Part shown: positions 17,208-27,824 of the stretch, one piece after another
Position numbering within the stretch: position 1 is the first letter of the stretch
Layout: every line of letters starts with the position of its first letter
Source of the DNA: Clostridia bacterium
Lineage (GTDB): Bacteria; Bacillota; Clostridia; Christensenellales; Christensenellaceae
Direction: 5' to 3'
Assembly (NCBI GenBank): GCA_017439085.1
Contig: JAFRTU010000016.1
Location: 1-64,000, forward strand
DNA: 64,000 nt
The notes under the pieces: generated by a model
The model's database searches: none
What the model saw: only the letters and a program-made list of their open reading frames with translations
Told to the model about the DNA's origin: nothing
Translations under genes and position numbers: made by a program

Positions 17208-18089
17208 TTATAATGCCCGCTCTTTGCCCAACATGAGCACAGCCATTACTCCTGGTCCGCAGTGGCTGCCTATGACAGGTCCGACGTGCTGGATCCAGAC
17301 GTTGTTGAAGCTTACCCTCTTAAGGATCTCTTCTTTAAGGGCCTCTGCCATATCGACGTTGTCACCGTGCATTATGACCATGAGTTCCCTTCCCTCATCC
17401 GTATCGAGGTAGTTCTCCTCCGTGAGTTCCGCAAGTTTCTTTATGAGTTTCTTCCTGCCCTTGACCTTGTCATATGCAACGATCTTTCCTTCCTTCGTGA
17501 CACAGAGTATCGGTTTAAGGTCCAGCATGGTCCCAAGGGTTGCGGAGACTGCAGAGACTCTTCCGGTCCTCTTCAGGTAATTGAGATCGTCGACGGAGAA
17601 GAAATGCAGGAGATGGAGCTTGTTTGCCTCCACCCAGTCCTTCACCTCATCAAGGCTCTTTCCTTTCTCTCTCATGAATGCGGCATGATAGACGAGTATG
17701 CCTGCTCCCATGGAGATGCTCAGTGTATCCACTATCTCGAGCCTTCTGTCAGGATAGTTCTTAAGAGCTTCTTCCCTTGCCATGAGGGACAGATTATAGT
17801 GTCCGCTCAGATTGTGAGAGAAGCAGAGGTAAAGTACGTCCTTTCCCTCCTTAAGTATGCTCTCGAACCATTCCTGTATATCGAGGGTGGATCTGGTGGA
17901 TGTGCTGGCGGAAGCTCCCTGTCTCAGGGCATTGTAGAAGCCCTCGAAGTCGGTGTTCTTTCCAAGGTCGAAAAGGGATTCCTTTCCGTTAAGGGTGTAA
18001 GGCATCAGGAATACCGGGATATCATGCTCCTCCGCAAAGGAATATGGGATCTCGGAGTCAGAGTCGGTTATAAGGATAAAATCGCTCAT
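17208..18089 (-). CDS. DegV family fatty-acid-binding protein
   Basis: A 293-residue DegV protein. The N-terminus FILITDSDSEIPYSFAEEHD, the segment GASASTSTRS and the ligand-side HNLSGHYN are typical. DegV/FakB proteins bind a fatty acid and, in Gram-positives, present it to the kinase FakA for phosphorylation; no fakA is in this window. I chose the ATG at 18089, which has AAAGGAG upstream, over the frame's first ATG at 18119. It is flanked by its own promoter and terminator, so it is probably monocistronic. Confidence 0.93.
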   Translation of the reverse strand: MSDFILITDSDSEIPYSFAEEHDIPVFLMPYTLNGKESLFDLGKNTDFEGFYNALRQGASASTSTRSTLDIQEWFESILKEGKDVLYLCFSHNLSGHYNLSLMAREEALKNYPDRRLEIVDTLSISMGAGILVYHAAFMREKGKSLDEVKDWVEANKLHLLHFFSVDDLNYLKRTGRVSAVSATLGTMLDLKPILCVTKEGKIVAYDKVKGRKKLIKKLAELTEENYLDTDEGRELMVIMHGDNVDMAEALKEEILKRVSFNNVWIQHVGPVIGSHCGPGVMAVLMLGKERAL

Positions 18090-18130
18090 CCTGGTCTCTC
18101 CTTTCATATTGGTCCTCATTGTTTGAGGCT

Positions 18131-18159
18131 AATATATCATACTTCATTGAAAATATAAA
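18131..18159 (-). promoter_or_regulatory. Promoter of degV
   Basis: On the minus strand TTTATA (18159-18154), a 17-nt spacer ending in TGA, and TATATT (18136-18131) give a -35 plus extended -10 promoter. Confidence 0.6.
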
Positions 18160-18170
18160 CCAAAAGAAAG

Positions 18171-18197
18171 AAAAGGACCGGTCATTTGAGACCGGCC
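18171..18197 (-). terminator. Terminator after gdhA
   Basis: A GC-rich stem (GGACCGGTC with GACCGGCC, one bulged A) is followed on the minus strand by TTTTCTTTC, just past the gdhA stop. Confidence 0.85.
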
Positions 18198-18218
18198 CGT
18201 ATCTTACATACATGAGGA

Positions 18219-19577
<1,359 letters not shown>

Positions 19578-19595
19578 TCAAAACTTTTAATGATT

Positions 19596-19623
19596 ATTAT
19601 AGCAGAGGGATATTGAAAATCAA
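19596..19623 (-). promoter_or_regulatory. Promoter of gdhA
   Basis: On the minus strand TTGATT (19623-19618), 16 nt and TATAAT (19601-19596). The predicted leader is about 35 nt. Confidence 0.7.
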
Positions 19624-19782
19624 CATCTACTGAATAATTAAAGGCTCGTACTTGCATAATAGTTCGTATCTTTCATTGTCGATGCCAAAATATGAAAAAA
19701 TATGCATTAAGGTATTTCATTTCACCGCTTCCGCAAGTCCTATCCCGGCCATATACCATGTTATCGTGACGGAAAAAGGATA

Positions 19783-19788
19783 TATAAT
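19783..19788 (+). promoter_or_regulatory. Likely -10 box of nnr
   Basis: A perfect TATAAT stands 24 nt before the ATG at 19812, with CGGAGG in between. The -35 candidate TTATCG (19761-19766) is weak. The rest of 19624-19780 shows nothing else convincing. Confidence 0.45.
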
Positions 19789-19811
19789 TAGGAATACGGA
19801 GGTTTCATCAT

Positions 19812-21257
19812 ATGGAACGCATTTACGATCAGAAAAGCATAAGGGATCTGGACAGGAGGTTAATAGAGGGCGGCATACCTTCGGGTTCTCTGATGAAGGA
19901 GGCAGCAAGGTGCGTCTTCTCCGAGATCGGATCCCTTGATATGCGAAAAGACAATATCCTCATACTCGCAGGCAAGGGGAACAACGGCGGAGACGGGTAT
20001 GCGCTTGCTGAACTCCTTTCCCACAGCGGATATTCCGTTACGGTCATCTCTGCAGAAGATCCCGTCACTGATGATGCCGTTTATTACCGTGACCGTTTCA
20101 GTGAAGCGTCCGGGATGATCATCTCCACTGAGGATGTCCCTTCTGATCTTTCAAAGTTCGATATCATCATAGACTGTCTGTTCGGCGTGGGCTTCCATGG
20201 AGAGCTTAAGGGCATATATGAAGATCTCGTGAGGCTTGCAAATGACAGCTCTGCATACAGGATCGCATGCGACGTCCCCTCAGGAGTCGAAACCGACACG
20301 GGTGAAGCCTCCCTCGCATTCAGAGCCGACCTGACCGTCACCTTCTCATATCCGAAGCCCTGCCATTTCCTGTATCCCGGTAGAGAGTATACCGGAAAGC
20401 TCTCCGTAAGGCCCATAGCAGACCTTCCGGACGATGAATGCCATATGTTCCATGTGGACGGCTATGCCCTTCCGAAAAGGAAAAGGGATACCCATAAGGG
20501 AGATTACGGAAGGCTCCTCATCGTAGCCGGCAGCAAAGACCTTTTCGGTGCGTCATACTTGTGTTCCTCCGGAGCCCTGAGGTCCGGTGCAGGGCTCATA
20601 ACACTAAAGTCCTGTTCATATGTCACAGGAAAGATGCATACCATGCTCCCTGAGATAATGTCTAAGGATGTGTCATCAAAAAAGGATTTCCTGTCGTCCC
20701 CTCCCCTCGACGCAAAGGGATTCGACTGCATGGCCATCGGTCCCGGGCTCGGAACAGATGAAGAGACAGGAAAAGCCATTGAAGAGCTCATTTCTTCCGA
20801 TATCCCGAAGGTCCTCGATGCCGATGCCCTTAACATCATTTCCAGGTATTCCCTCCCCGTAGGAAGAAATACCGTAATGACCCCTCACCCGGGAGAATTC
20901 TCGAGGCTCAGCGGTCTAGATATGGAGACCATAAGAAGGGATCCAGTTAAGGCAGCAATAGGATATGCGCTTGAAAAAGGAATAGTGCTCCTGTTAAAGG
21001 GTTCGACTTCCGTCGTGACCGACGGAACTGACATATTCCTCATAACTTCAGGTACTCCGGCAATGGCAAAGGGTGGCAGCGGGGACGTGCTCACAGGAGT
21101 CATATCATCTTTCATCGCCCAGGGGCTTCCTCTCGTGGAAGCGGCATATGCCGGAGCATTTCTCTGCGGAAAAGCAGCTGAAAAGGCAGTAAAAAATACC
21201 GGAGAATACTCTTTTACACCAAGAGATACTATCCGGTATCTTAGATACGTTCTTTAA
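19812..21257 (+). CDS. nnr: Bifunctional NAD(P)H-hydrate epimerase/dehydratase
   Basis: A 481-residue fusion that repairs damaged NADHX and NADPHX. The N-terminal YjeF_N epimerase domain (about 1-210) shows AGKGNNGGDGYALAELL. The C-terminal ribokinase-like dehydratase domain shows LDADALNIIS, MTPHPGEF and KGGSGDVLTG, with the ATP/ADP site at AMAKGGSGD. Fusion of both activities is the normal bacterial arrangement. It runs convergently with hom, with only seven bases between the two stop codons and no strong terminator. Confidence 0.96.
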   Translation: MERIYDQKSIRDLDRRLIEGGIPSGSLMKEAARCVFSEIGSLDMRKDNILILAGKGNNGGDGYALAELLSHSGYSVTVISAEDPVTDDAVYYRDRFSEASGMIISTEDVPSDLSKFDIIIDCLFGVGFHGELKGIYEDLVRLANDSSAYRIACDVPSGVETDTGEASLAFRADLTVTFSYPKPCHFLYPGREYTGKLSVRPIADLPDDECHMFHVDGYALPKRKRDTHKGDYGRLLIVAGSKDLFGASYLCSSGALRSGAGLITLKSCSYVTGKMHTMLPEIMSKDVSSKKDFLSSPPLDAKGFDCMAIGPGLGTDEETGKAIEELISSDIPKVLDADALNIISRYSLPVGRNTVMTPHPGEFSRLSGLDMETIRRDPVKAAIGYALEKGIVLLLKGSTSVVTDGTDIFLITSGTPAMAKGGSGDVLTGVISSFIAQGLPLVEAAYAGAFLCGKAAEKAVKNTGEYSFTPRDTIRYLRYVL

Positions 21258-21264
21258 AGACCTG

Positions 21265-22539
21265 TCAGTCTTCTATTATCCTTATCACAGCGCTCACCTT
21301 CTTGACGACCTCTGAGAGTTTCAGCTCCTGGATGGCCGCCTGTACGTCCTTCTCGTTCGAAGGATATGTCAGGAACACGATGGTGGCCGCCTCTTTCTTG
21401 AGTCCCTTCTGCATGACGAGGTTAAGGCTTATGTTGTGGTCGCCCATGATCTTCGTGACCTTTGAAAGGACACCGGGCCTTTCGAGAAGATCCAGCCTGA
21501 TATAGAACGGGTTCTGCCAGTTAGTGTTGAACTCGAGCTCCTCAGAGAGCTCGCCCATGTTGTTCTTGAAGGATGCATACTTGTGCTTGGTCTTCTGAGC
21601 TGCATATACCACGTCGGAGAGGACTGCACTCGCAGTCGGGAAATCTCCCGCTCCCCTTCCGTATACCATTATGTCTCCTATGGCGTTTCCGTTTAAGAGA
21701 ATGGCGTTATACGAATCGAGGACGTTTGCAAGAGGATGCTGCTTCGAGATCATTGCGGGATGGACTCTCAGTTCTATCTTCTTTCCGTTCTTCCTTGCTA
21801 TTGCAAGAAGTTTTATCACATAACCGAAATCGGAAGCGAACTGTATATCCTTCTTCTTAATGCCGGAGATGCCCTCCATGTAAATCCTGTCTATCGGGAT
21901 CCTGGTATGGAATGCCTTTGAGGCAAGTATGGCCAGCTTGTACATGGCATCGTATCCGTCCACGTCTGCTGAAGGATCTGCCTCTGCATAGCCGAGCTCC
22001 TGTGCCTCTCTTAGTACGTCATCATAGTCCCTTCCCTCAAGATACATCTTAGTGAGGATATAGTTCGTAGTACCGTTGATTATGGCCTCCACGGAAGAGA
22101 TCGTATTGGCCTGAAGAGAATCGTCTATGGTACGGAGTATCGGTATCCCGGCTCCGACGCTTGCCTCGAAGTAAAGCCCTGCTCCTGTCTTCTTTGCAGC
22201 CTCCTCGAGCTCAGGCCAGTACATGGCTATCATCTTCTTGTTGGCGGTGACGACGGTCTTGCCGCTGTTAAGGCACTGAAGAACCAGATCCTTCGTGGGC
22301 TCGATGCCTCCGATAGTCTCGATCACTATGTCGATATCCGGATCCTCGGATATGTCGTCTACGGAATAGACCTTCAGGATGTCGGGGATATTGTAATGGA
22401 AGTGTCTGGAATACACCTTGGCTATGTTAAGAGATATCCCTTCCTTCTCCTCTATGTTCTTCTTCTCCTTCTCCAGCACCTTGTATACTCCCGTACCAAC
22501 TGTGCCGAATCCCATTATGGCGACGTTAACCTTTTTCAA
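21265..22539 (-). CDS. hom: Homoserine dehydrogenase
   Basis: A 424-residue monofunctional enzyme that reduces aspartate semialdehyde to homoserine, at the branch to threonine and methionine. It has the NAD(P) site GFGTVGTGVYKVL, the block VVTANKKMIA, INGTTNYIL, the catalytic region ELGYAEADPSADVDGYDA and the conserved GRGAGDFPTASAVLSDV. A C-terminal ACT domain (LDLLERPGVLSKVTKIMGDH) suggests feedback control by an amino acid. It follows coaX by 11 nt, so the ECF S gene, coaX and hom are probably one transcript. Confidence 0.97.
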   Translation of the reverse strand: MKKVNVAIMGFGTVGTGVYKVLEKEKKNIEEKEGISLNIAKVYSRHFHYNIPDILKVYSVDDISEDPDIDIVIETIGGIEPTKDLVLQCLNSGKTVVTANKKMIAMYWPELEEAAKKTGAGLYFEASVGAGIPILRTIDDSLQANTISSVEAIINGTTNYILTKMYLEGRDYDDVLREAQELGYAEADPSADVDGYDAMYKLAILASKAFHTRIPIDRIYMEGISGIKKKDIQFASDFGYVIKLLAIARKNGKKIELRVHPAMISKQHPLANVLDSYNAILLNGNAIGDIMVYGRGAGDFPTASAVLSDVVYAAQKTKHKYASFKNNMGELSEELEFNTNWQNPFYIRLDLLERPGVLSKVTKIMGDHNISLNLVMQKGLKKEAATIVFLTYPSNEKDVQAAIQELKLSEVVKKVSAVIRIIED

Positions 22540-22550
22540 AATGAGCCTCC

Positions 22551-23321
22551 TTATCTGCTGCGGTTCTTCTTATATATTATGTACAGTCCTTTCAGAGTAA
22601 GAAGACTGTCTATTATATCTATGCTGTCCGTTTCCGATGCGATGGTGTTTGCCATTCCTCCGGTGGCGATGACCTTCACGTTCCCGCCCATCTCCTTCTT
22701 CATCTTCCGGAGTATGTATTCCACCTGTCCCACGTACCCGTAAATGATCCCGGACTGCATGTTCTGGACCGTGTTCTTATTTATCACGTTCTCAGGTTTC
22801 ACGAGCTCGACTCTAGGGAGCTTTGCCGTGTTGTTGGTAAGCGCATTTGATGAAAGGATTATCCCGGGGCATATCGCTCCGCCAAGGAACTCTCCGTTCT
22901 TCGATATGCATCCGAAGCTGGTGGCAGTGCCGAAGTCCACAGTGATGCAGGGGCCTCCGTAGTTCTCGTAGGCAGCCACTGCGTTCACTATCCTGTCGGA
23001 GCCGAGTTCCTTAGGATTGTCATAGAGGATGTTTATGCCGGTCTTCACTCCGGGTCCCACGAACGTCGGCTTGATCTTGAAGTAAGTCCTGCACATGTGC
23101 TCGAAGGTATAGTTCATCGAAGGTATGACTGAAGATATCATTATGTCCTCGATGTCTGAGGCATCGAGACCCAGATAATTCAGGAAGGACATGTTCTTTA
23201 TACCGATCTCATCGGAAGTCACATGCTCCTTCGTGGCCATCCTCCAGGAGTTTCGAAGCTGATCTCCCTCAAAAAGGCCGAACTTCAGGTTTGTGTTCCC
23301 TGCATCCAAAACAAGTATCAT
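22551..23321 (-). CDS. coaX: Type III pantothenate kinase
   Basis: A 256-residue CoaX, which phosphorylates pantothenate in the first step of coenzyme A synthesis. It has the N-terminal ATPase motif LVLDAGNTNLKFGLF, the pantothenate-side TVDFGTATSF, GGAICPGI and the C-terminal adenosine motif VIATGGMAN. Type III kinases are insensitive to CoA. The gene follows an ECF substrate-binding subunit by four bases, so uptake and first use of pantothenate seem to be coupled. Confidence 0.97.
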   Translation of the reverse strand: MILVLDAGNTNLKFGLFEGDQLRNSWRMATKEHVTSDEIGIKNMSFLNYLGLDASDIEDIMISSVIPSMNYTFEHMCRTYFKIKPTFVGPGVKTGINILYDNPKELGSDRIVNAVAAYENYGGPCITVDFGTATSFGCISKNGEFLGGAICPGIILSSNALTNNTAKLPRVELVKPENVINKNTVQNMQSGIIYGYVGQVEYILRKMKKEMGGNVKVIATGGMANTIASETDSIDIIDSLLTLKGLYIIYKKNRSR

Positions 23322-23325
23322 CTTT

Positions 23326-23910
23326 TCATTCCTTTGTATCTGTATTCATGGATTTCCTGACTGCATATATCACCGGTCCGCAGATGAGAGCTGCTGCAAG
23401 AGCCTCGAGGGAACCGTTCATAAGTCCCGCTCCCGTGATCACTGCGACCACCTTGGCTGAATTGATCCCGGTAAGAGTATAGAAAAGGAGCATGAGACCG
23501 AGGTAGCAGACCGTATTCGTGAGTGTCCCTGCGACAGGGCCGGCTACGAGAGCTACGGACTCCTTCTTCTTTGCTATCATCTTATACACGAAATAAGCGA
23601 CTATGGGGATCATGAGTCTTGAGAGCACCGACATGATTATCACTAGCACGGGGCTCTCTGCAAGCAGCGGTCCTACGAGTGAGGACGTTGCGGTGAATGC
23701 CTTCCATACGCTGGTGAGCCCGAACATGAGTCCGAGCAGCAATCCGGTCTTTGGTCCGAGGAGCAGCGCTCCTATTATTACCGGAATGTGCATAGTGGTC
23801 ACGTTTGCGGGAGGGATAGATATGATCCCGAGATTCGTGAGCCCGAGTACCAGTGTGATGGCTATCAGTATGGCCGTAAGGGTCATAGTCCTGATCTTCT
23901 TATCTTTCAT
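23326..23910 (-). CDS. ECF transporter S component, probably for pantothenate
   Basis: A 194-residue membrane protein with about six hydrophobic segments and the small-residue-rich helix 1 (TLTAILIAITLVLGLTNLG) that contacts the T subunit. It lacks a dedicated ATPase nearby and so would share an EcfAAT module from elsewhere. The substrate is inferred from its tight coupling to coaX, not from binding residues; a related vitamin is possible. The start at 23910 is preferred because CGGAG precedes it; the frame's first ATG (23949) has no ribosome site. Confidence 0.82.
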   Translation of the reverse strand: MKDKKIRTMTLTAILIAITLVLGLTNLGIISIPPANVTTMHIPVIIGALLLGPKTGLLLGLMFGLTSVWKAFTATSSLVGPLLAESPVLVIIMSVLSRLMIPIVAYFVYKMIAKKKESVALVAGPVAGTLTNTVCYLGLMLLFYTLTGINSAKVVAVITGAGLMNGSLEALAAALICGPVIYAVRKSMNTDTKE

Positions 23911-24032
23911 TTTTCTCCGTTCCGACTCCGCCATTACCCTCTCCAGCATACCGGCAAGGACTGAGACTCTTTCCGATGCCCCTTCCTTCCGCCTTCAATG
24001 GCTTTCTTATGCGGATATCTTACTTTTTTCGT

Positions 24033-24061
24033 ATTATATGATAACCGTAATGAAAATACAA
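24033..24061 (-). promoter_or_regulatory. Promoter of the ECF S-coaX-hom operon
   Basis: On the minus strand TTGTAT (24061-24056), 17 nt and TATAAT (24038-24033). It leaves a leader of about 115 nt before the start at 23910, in which I recognise no known riboswitch. Confidence 0.6.
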
Positions 24062-24090
24062 TCAAACATATCCTTCGTACGTTCAGCGCG

Positions 24091-24120
24091 AAAAAAAGAC
24101 CCGTATCGGATACGGGCCTT
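24091..24120 (-). terminator. Terminator after fumC
   Basis: CCCGTATC-type stem (24100-24106 with 24110-24116) with a tight loop, followed on the minus strand by seven T. Confidence 0.88.
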
Positions 24121-24136
24121 AAAAATCAGACATCTG

Positions 24137-25513
24137 TCATACCATCTCTTCAGGATGGAACACCCTGTCGAATTCTTCCTCACTCATCAGTCCGAGTTCT
24201 ATACAGGACTGTCTTAAGGATATCCCCTCCCTGTATGCCTTCTTGGCTACCTTTGCCGCATTCTCGTACCCTATGTAAGGATTCAGCACGGTAACCAGCA
24301 TGAGGGAATTGTCGAGATTATGCTTCATCTTCTCCCTGTTGGCCTTTATGCCGGATACGCAGTTCTTATCGAAAGAGATGACCGCATCTCTTAAAAGTCT
24401 TCCTGACTGTATGAAATTGTACGCTATCACGGGCATGAATACGTTGAGTTCGAAATTGCCCTGGGATGCAGCGAACCCTATTGCGGAATCGTTGCCCATG
24501 ACCTGAACGGCCACCATCGTCATGGCCTCACACTGTGTGGGATTCACCTTTCCCGGCATTATGGAGCTTCCGGGCTCGTTTTCCGGGATGTATATCTCTC
24601 CGAGTCCGTCCCTCGGTCCGCTCGCCAGCCATCTCACGTCGTTTGCTATCTTCATGAGGTCTGCTGCCAGGGCCTTCAGAGCTCCGTGGGCAAATACGAT
24701 CTCATCCTTGCTCGTAAGCGCATGGAACTTGTTAGATGCAGTCCTGAATGGATGTCCTGTTATGACGCTCATGTATTCTGCGGCCTTTTCCGCAAAACCT
24801 TGAGGCGCGTTGAGCCCTGTTCCGACTGCGGTACCCCCGAGTGCCAGTTCAGACAAGGGTCCAACGGAATTCCTTATGAGCTCCAGATCTTTCTCAAGGG
24901 AGGATCTCCATCCGCTTATCTCCTGAGAGAACGATATCGGGACCGCATCCTGAAGATGAGTCCTTCCGCTCTTCACAATGCCCTCGTTCTCTTTTTCAAG
25001 TCTCTTAAGGGTGCCTATAAGTCCTTCTAAGGCGGGTACGAGCCCTTCTTCAATGAGCAGGCATGCCGCAACATGCATTGCGGTCGGGAAAGTGTCATTC
25101 GAGGACTGGCTCATGTTTATGTCGTCATTCGGGTGAACGAGTTTTTCCCCAAGGATCTCGTTTGCTCTGTTAGCGATCACCTCATTGGCATTCATGTTGG
25201 ACTGGGTACCGCTTCCCGTCTGCCATACTACAAGAGGAAAATGGTCCATGAGAGCTCCGTCTGCCACCTCTCCTGCTGCCTGTATCACGGCACCGGCTTT
25301 TTTCTCCGTCATCTTGTCCGGTCTAAGTTCCCTGTTTGCCATGCAGGCCGCCTTCTTCAGCAGTCCGAAGGCCTTTATTATCTCTTCAGGCATGGTCTCA
25401 AGCCCTACTCCTATGCGGAAATTGTCGCGGCTCCTCTGTGTCTGGGCTCCCCAGTATCTGTCGGAAGGCACCAGCACCTCACCCATGGAATCGTGTTCTT
25501 TTCTGTAATCCAT
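24137..25513 (-). CDS. fumC: Fumarate hydratase class II
   Basis: A 458-residue FumC, which hydrates fumarate to L-malate. It has [17 protein letters not shown], the substrate-site [19 protein letters not shown] and the superfamily signature [15 protein letters not shown]. The start at 25513 ([12 protein letters not shown]) has AGAGGTGG upstream and gives the normal length; the open frame extends 48 codons further without support. It is monocistronic. With ldh next to it, this suggests mixed-acid type fermentation or a branched TCA pathway. Confidence 0.97.
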   Translation of the reverse strand: MDYRKEHDSMGEVLVPSDRYWGAQTQRSRDNFRIGVGLETMPEEIIKAFGLLKKAACMANRELRPDKMTEKKAGAVIQAAGEVADGALMDHFPLVVWQTGSGTQSNMNANEVIANRANEILGEKLVHPNDDINMSQSSNDTFPTAMHVAACLLIEEGLVPALEGLIGTLKRLEKENEGIVKSGRTHLQDAVPISFSQEISGWRSSLEKDLELIRNSVGPLSELALGGTAVGTGLNAPQGFAEKAAEYMSVITGHPFRTASNKFHALTSKDEIVFAHGALKALAADLMKIANDVRWLASGPRDGLGEIYIPENEPGSSIMPGKVNPTQCEAMTMVAVQVMGNDSAIGFAASQGNFELNVFMPVIAYNFIQSGRLLRDAVISFDKNCVSGIKANREKMKHNLDNSLMLVTVLNPYIGYENAAKVAKKAYREGISLRQSCIELGLMSEEEFDRVFHPEEMV

Positions 25514-25541
25514 AATCCACCTCTTGAGATTCATTATTTTC

Positions 25542-25550
25542 ATTATATCA
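25542..25550 (-). promoter_or_regulatory. Extended -10 promoter of fumC
   Basis: TGATATAAT on the minus strand matches TG-N-TATAAT, about 30 nt before the start codon. No clear -35 is visible. Confidence 0.6.
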
Positions 25551-25579
25551 TCGGCACATGGAGTTTGCTCCGGATATAT

Positions 25580-25609
25580 ATAAAGAGACGGCCCGTAGAT
25601 CGGACCGCC
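25580..25609 (-). terminator. Probable terminator after ldh
   Basis: In the minus-strand RNA, GGCGGUCC (25609-25602) pairs with GGGCCGUC (25594-25587) using two G-U pairs, followed by a short U/A tract. It is weaker than the others in the window. Confidence 0.55.
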
Positions 25610-25634
25610 TCGGGTATAAAAGATGGCAAAAACT

Positions 25635-26582
25635 TCAGTTGAAATCGATTCCTTCAATGACCTTCTTAAGACTGTCTGCGCTCTTGTGCATCAGCGCTCT
25701 CTCCTCGCAGGAGATCTTTGTCTCGACTCTGGATATTACTCCTCTTCTTCCTATCACGCATGGCATGCTGAGGCAGACGTCGCTTACGCCGTATTCGCCG
25801 TGAAGCATCGTGGAAATGGTCATGACTCTGTCCACTTCGCTGAAGATGGACTTGCAGATATGTGCTACAGATGCCGCTATGGCATAGTTGGTAACGCCCT
25901 TCTTGGAGATGATGTTGCTTCCGGAGGTTCGCATGTAATGCTCTATCTCCTCCTTGTCCAGTTTACCGTACTGGATGGACTTGTTGGAAAGACCGCCTTC
26001 AAAGTCCTCTATCGGGATGTTTATTATCGTAGCGATGGACCACGGAACGAATGAAGTATCTCCGTGCTCACCGAAGACCTGAGCATGTATGTTCTGCTGA
26101 TTCAGCTTGTAGTGATTGGCTATGCCTGACCTCAGTCTTGCGGTATCGAGTATCGTACCCGAACCGATGACCTGGGACTCAGGAAGTCCGGAATACTTGC
26201 TGAACTGATATGTGAGGATATCCACGGGATTGCTTACGATCACATAGACTGCGTCCGGACAGACAGGGACTATCTTCCCCATTATGTCCTTCATGATGTT
26301 GACGTTAGTCTGTGCAAGATCGAGCCTCGTCTCCCCCGGCTTCCTTCCCCTTCCTGAAGTTATGATGACGATATCGGAACCCTTTGCATCGTCATAGTCA
26401 CCGGAAGAGATATTGGCAGAGTTCATGAACAGGACTCCCTGGGAGATGTCCATGGCCTCGCCTGCAGCCTTGTCCTTCAGAATGTCGATAAGCAGGACTT
26501 CTGAGGAAACTCCTTCCAGCATCAGGGTATAGGCTATGGTCGAACCGACTGTTCCCGCCCCTATGATAGTAACTTTGCTCAT
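25635..26582 (-). CDS. ldh: L-lactate dehydrogenase
   Basis: A 315-residue lactate/malate dehydrogenase family member. It has the NAD site [22 protein letters not shown], and the catalytic [12 protein letters not shown] with the active His. Length and motifs fit L-LDH, reducing pyruvate to lactate while regenerating NAD. Malate dehydrogenase is a less likely reading. The start at 26582 has GGAGG; the frame runs 43 codons further upstream into the leader without a ribosome site. The predicted promoter lies about 340 nt upstream, an unusually long leader. Confidence 0.93.
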   Translation of the reverse strand: MSKVTIIGAGTVGSTIAYTLMLEGVSSEVLLIDILKDKAAGEAMDISQGVLFMNSANISSGDYDDAKGSDIVIITSGRGRKPGETRLDLAQTNVNIMKDIMGKIVPVCPDAVYVIVSNPVDILTYQFSKYSGLPESQVIGSGTILDTARLRSGIANHYKLNQQNIHAQVFGEHGDTSFVPWSIATIINIPIEDFEGGLSNKSIQYGKLDKEEIEHYMRTSGSNIISKKGVTNYAIAASVAHICKSIFSEVDRVMTISTMLHGEYGVSDVCLSMPCVIGRRGVISRVETKISCEERALMHKSADSLKKVIEGIDFN

Positions 26583-26914
26583 ATTAAAAACCTCCAAAAA
26601 CCTTTCAAAGCCGATGCTTCGCCATATGGATCCGAGAGCTCCACGCAGATAAGTCTGATATATGCATAAACTATATGGTATATGCACCAAACGAAGCATA
26701 TCATGATCCATTCCGGAAGGAGTGATCAGAAGATCGCTCGAGGCCGGATACGGATCCGTATGGTTTCATCAAAGATCCCAGCCGATCTTCTGGATCTGCT
26801 TATGAAAAAAAACGGCTGCATTTTTTCGTTTTGAGAAGGAATCTGACAACAACACACGTAAAAACTGCAATATTGCCGCCCGTCTTTTTCAACCGGGACT
26901 TCCCGAAACCATAC
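26583..26914 (-). other. Long untranslated leader of ldh
   Basis: About 330 nt separate the likely ldh promoter from its start codon, with no convincing gene. It holds a perfect 14-bp palindrome (ATACGGATCCGTAT, 26748-26761) and a short AAAACG/CGTTTT pairing before a run of eight T (minus strand), near 26805-26835. It also has two copies of TATATGCA near 26660 and 26680. I do not see a Rex-type operator or a known riboswitch. Confidence 0.45.
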
Positions 26915-26920
26915 AACGAT

Positions 26921-26949
26921 ATTATAGATGCTCTTAATAATCAATGCAA
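26921..26949 (-). promoter_or_regulatory. Promoter of ldh
   Basis: On the minus strand TTGCAT (26949-26944), 17 nt and TATAAT (26926-26921). It is the only good promoter between the DeoR-family terminator and ldh. Confidence 0.6.
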
Positions 26950-26960
26950 CCAAAACCGAT

Positions 26961-26992
26961 AAAAAAAGCACCCGGACTTTCATTCGGGTGCA
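26961..26992 (-). terminator. Terminator after the DeoR-family gene
   Basis: GCACCCG (26968-26974) pairs with CGGGTGC (26985-26991), then seven T on the minus strand. Confidence 0.88.
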
Positions 26993-27013
26993 TAAATATA
27001 CATTAGAGTCAAC

Positions 27014-27802
27014 TCAAACCTTCGCAAGTATGACCTTGATGCCGGACTGCTCCATGTCCCTTATCATCCTGGTGTTCGTGAAATACTCCGTGGTCACTAT
27101 TGTATCAATCTCTGTTGCCTCGGCATAGCTCATGAATGCTGTCTTTCCGAACTTATGAGAGTCACAGAGTATTATGGCCTCGTCCGCACACTTAACGTAC
27201 TGTGCCTTCATCCTCGTCAGATCCTCGTTGGTATTTGTCGCTCCGTCCTCCAGAGTGAATCCCTCTGTCGAAAGGAATGCCTTGTTCACATTCAGATTCT
27301 TTATGGCGTCTATCGATGTCTGTCCGTAAAATGTGTTGAAGCCTTTCCTGAGGCGTCCTCCCGGTACGAAAATATCGAAGTTGCTGTTCTCATTCAGGTA
27401 GTTCGCTATGAAGAGGTCATTGGTGACTATGGTGAGGTCCTTGAACCCGGTGATGCTCTTTGCGAGCTCCCTCGTGGTAGTTCCCACGTCTATCACTATC
27501 CTGTCCCCTTCCTCTATGAGCTTCGCAGCCTCTCTTCCGATGGCTGCCTTCTCATCTCCCCTTTCCACGAGCCTCTCCCTGTAGGGCTGGTCAAAAACGT
27601 TCATGGCATTGGAGAGAGCACCGCCATGTGTCCTCTTAAGAAGTCCCGCGTTCTCGAGATCTCGAAGATCGTTCCTCACCGTGGCGGGAGAAACATCATA
27701 GAGGGCACACAGCTCGCTAACCGTCGCCTTCGACTGTCTGTTAACGAGGTCCAGTATCTTCTGTTTTCTTTCCTCTGCAAATATGCTGTCCTTTTTGGGC
27801 AT
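27014..27802 (-). CDS. DeoR/GlpR-family transcriptional regulator
   Basis: A 262-residue repressor-type protein. The N-terminal winged helix-turn-helix covers about residues 15-65 (ATVSELCALYDVSPATVRND, then LLKRTHGGA). The C-terminal sugar-phosphate sensor domain shows IDVGTTTRELAKSI, the TIVTNDLFIANYL strand and DSHKFGKTAF. DeoR proteins usually control sugar or nucleoside use and respond to phosphorylated sugars. No sugar operon is adjacent, so its target is unknown. GGAGGG favours the ATG at 27802 over a GTG two codons earlier. It follows the flavin reductase by 22 nt. Confidence 0.93.
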   Translation of the reverse strand: MPKKDSIFAEERKQKILDLVNRQSKATVSELCALYDVSPATVRNDLRDLENAGLLKRTHGGALSNAMNVFDQPYRERLVERGDEKAAIGREAAKLIEEGDRIVIDVGTTTRELAKSITGFKDLTIVTNDLFIANYLNENSNFDIFVPGGRLRKGFNTFYGQTSIDAIKNLNVNKAFLSTEGFTLEDGATNTNEDLTRMKAQYVKCADEAIILCDSHKFGKTAFMSYAEATEIDTIVTTEYFTNTRMIRDMEQSGIKVILAKV

Positions 27803-27824
27803 CTTCACCCTCCGTATCGTTCTC

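Noticed and set aside
26726..26983. An 85-codon minus-strand open frame with a hydrophobic start, upstream of ldh
   Set aside because: It begins inside the terminator of the DeoR-family gene, runs through the ldh promoter, lacks a ribosome site and has the composition of untranslated sequence.
26583..27013. Rex-type redox operator before ldh
   Set aside because: No TTGTGAA-N4-TTCACAA-like inverted repeat is present; the only palindrome is ATACGGATCCGTAT, which does not fit.
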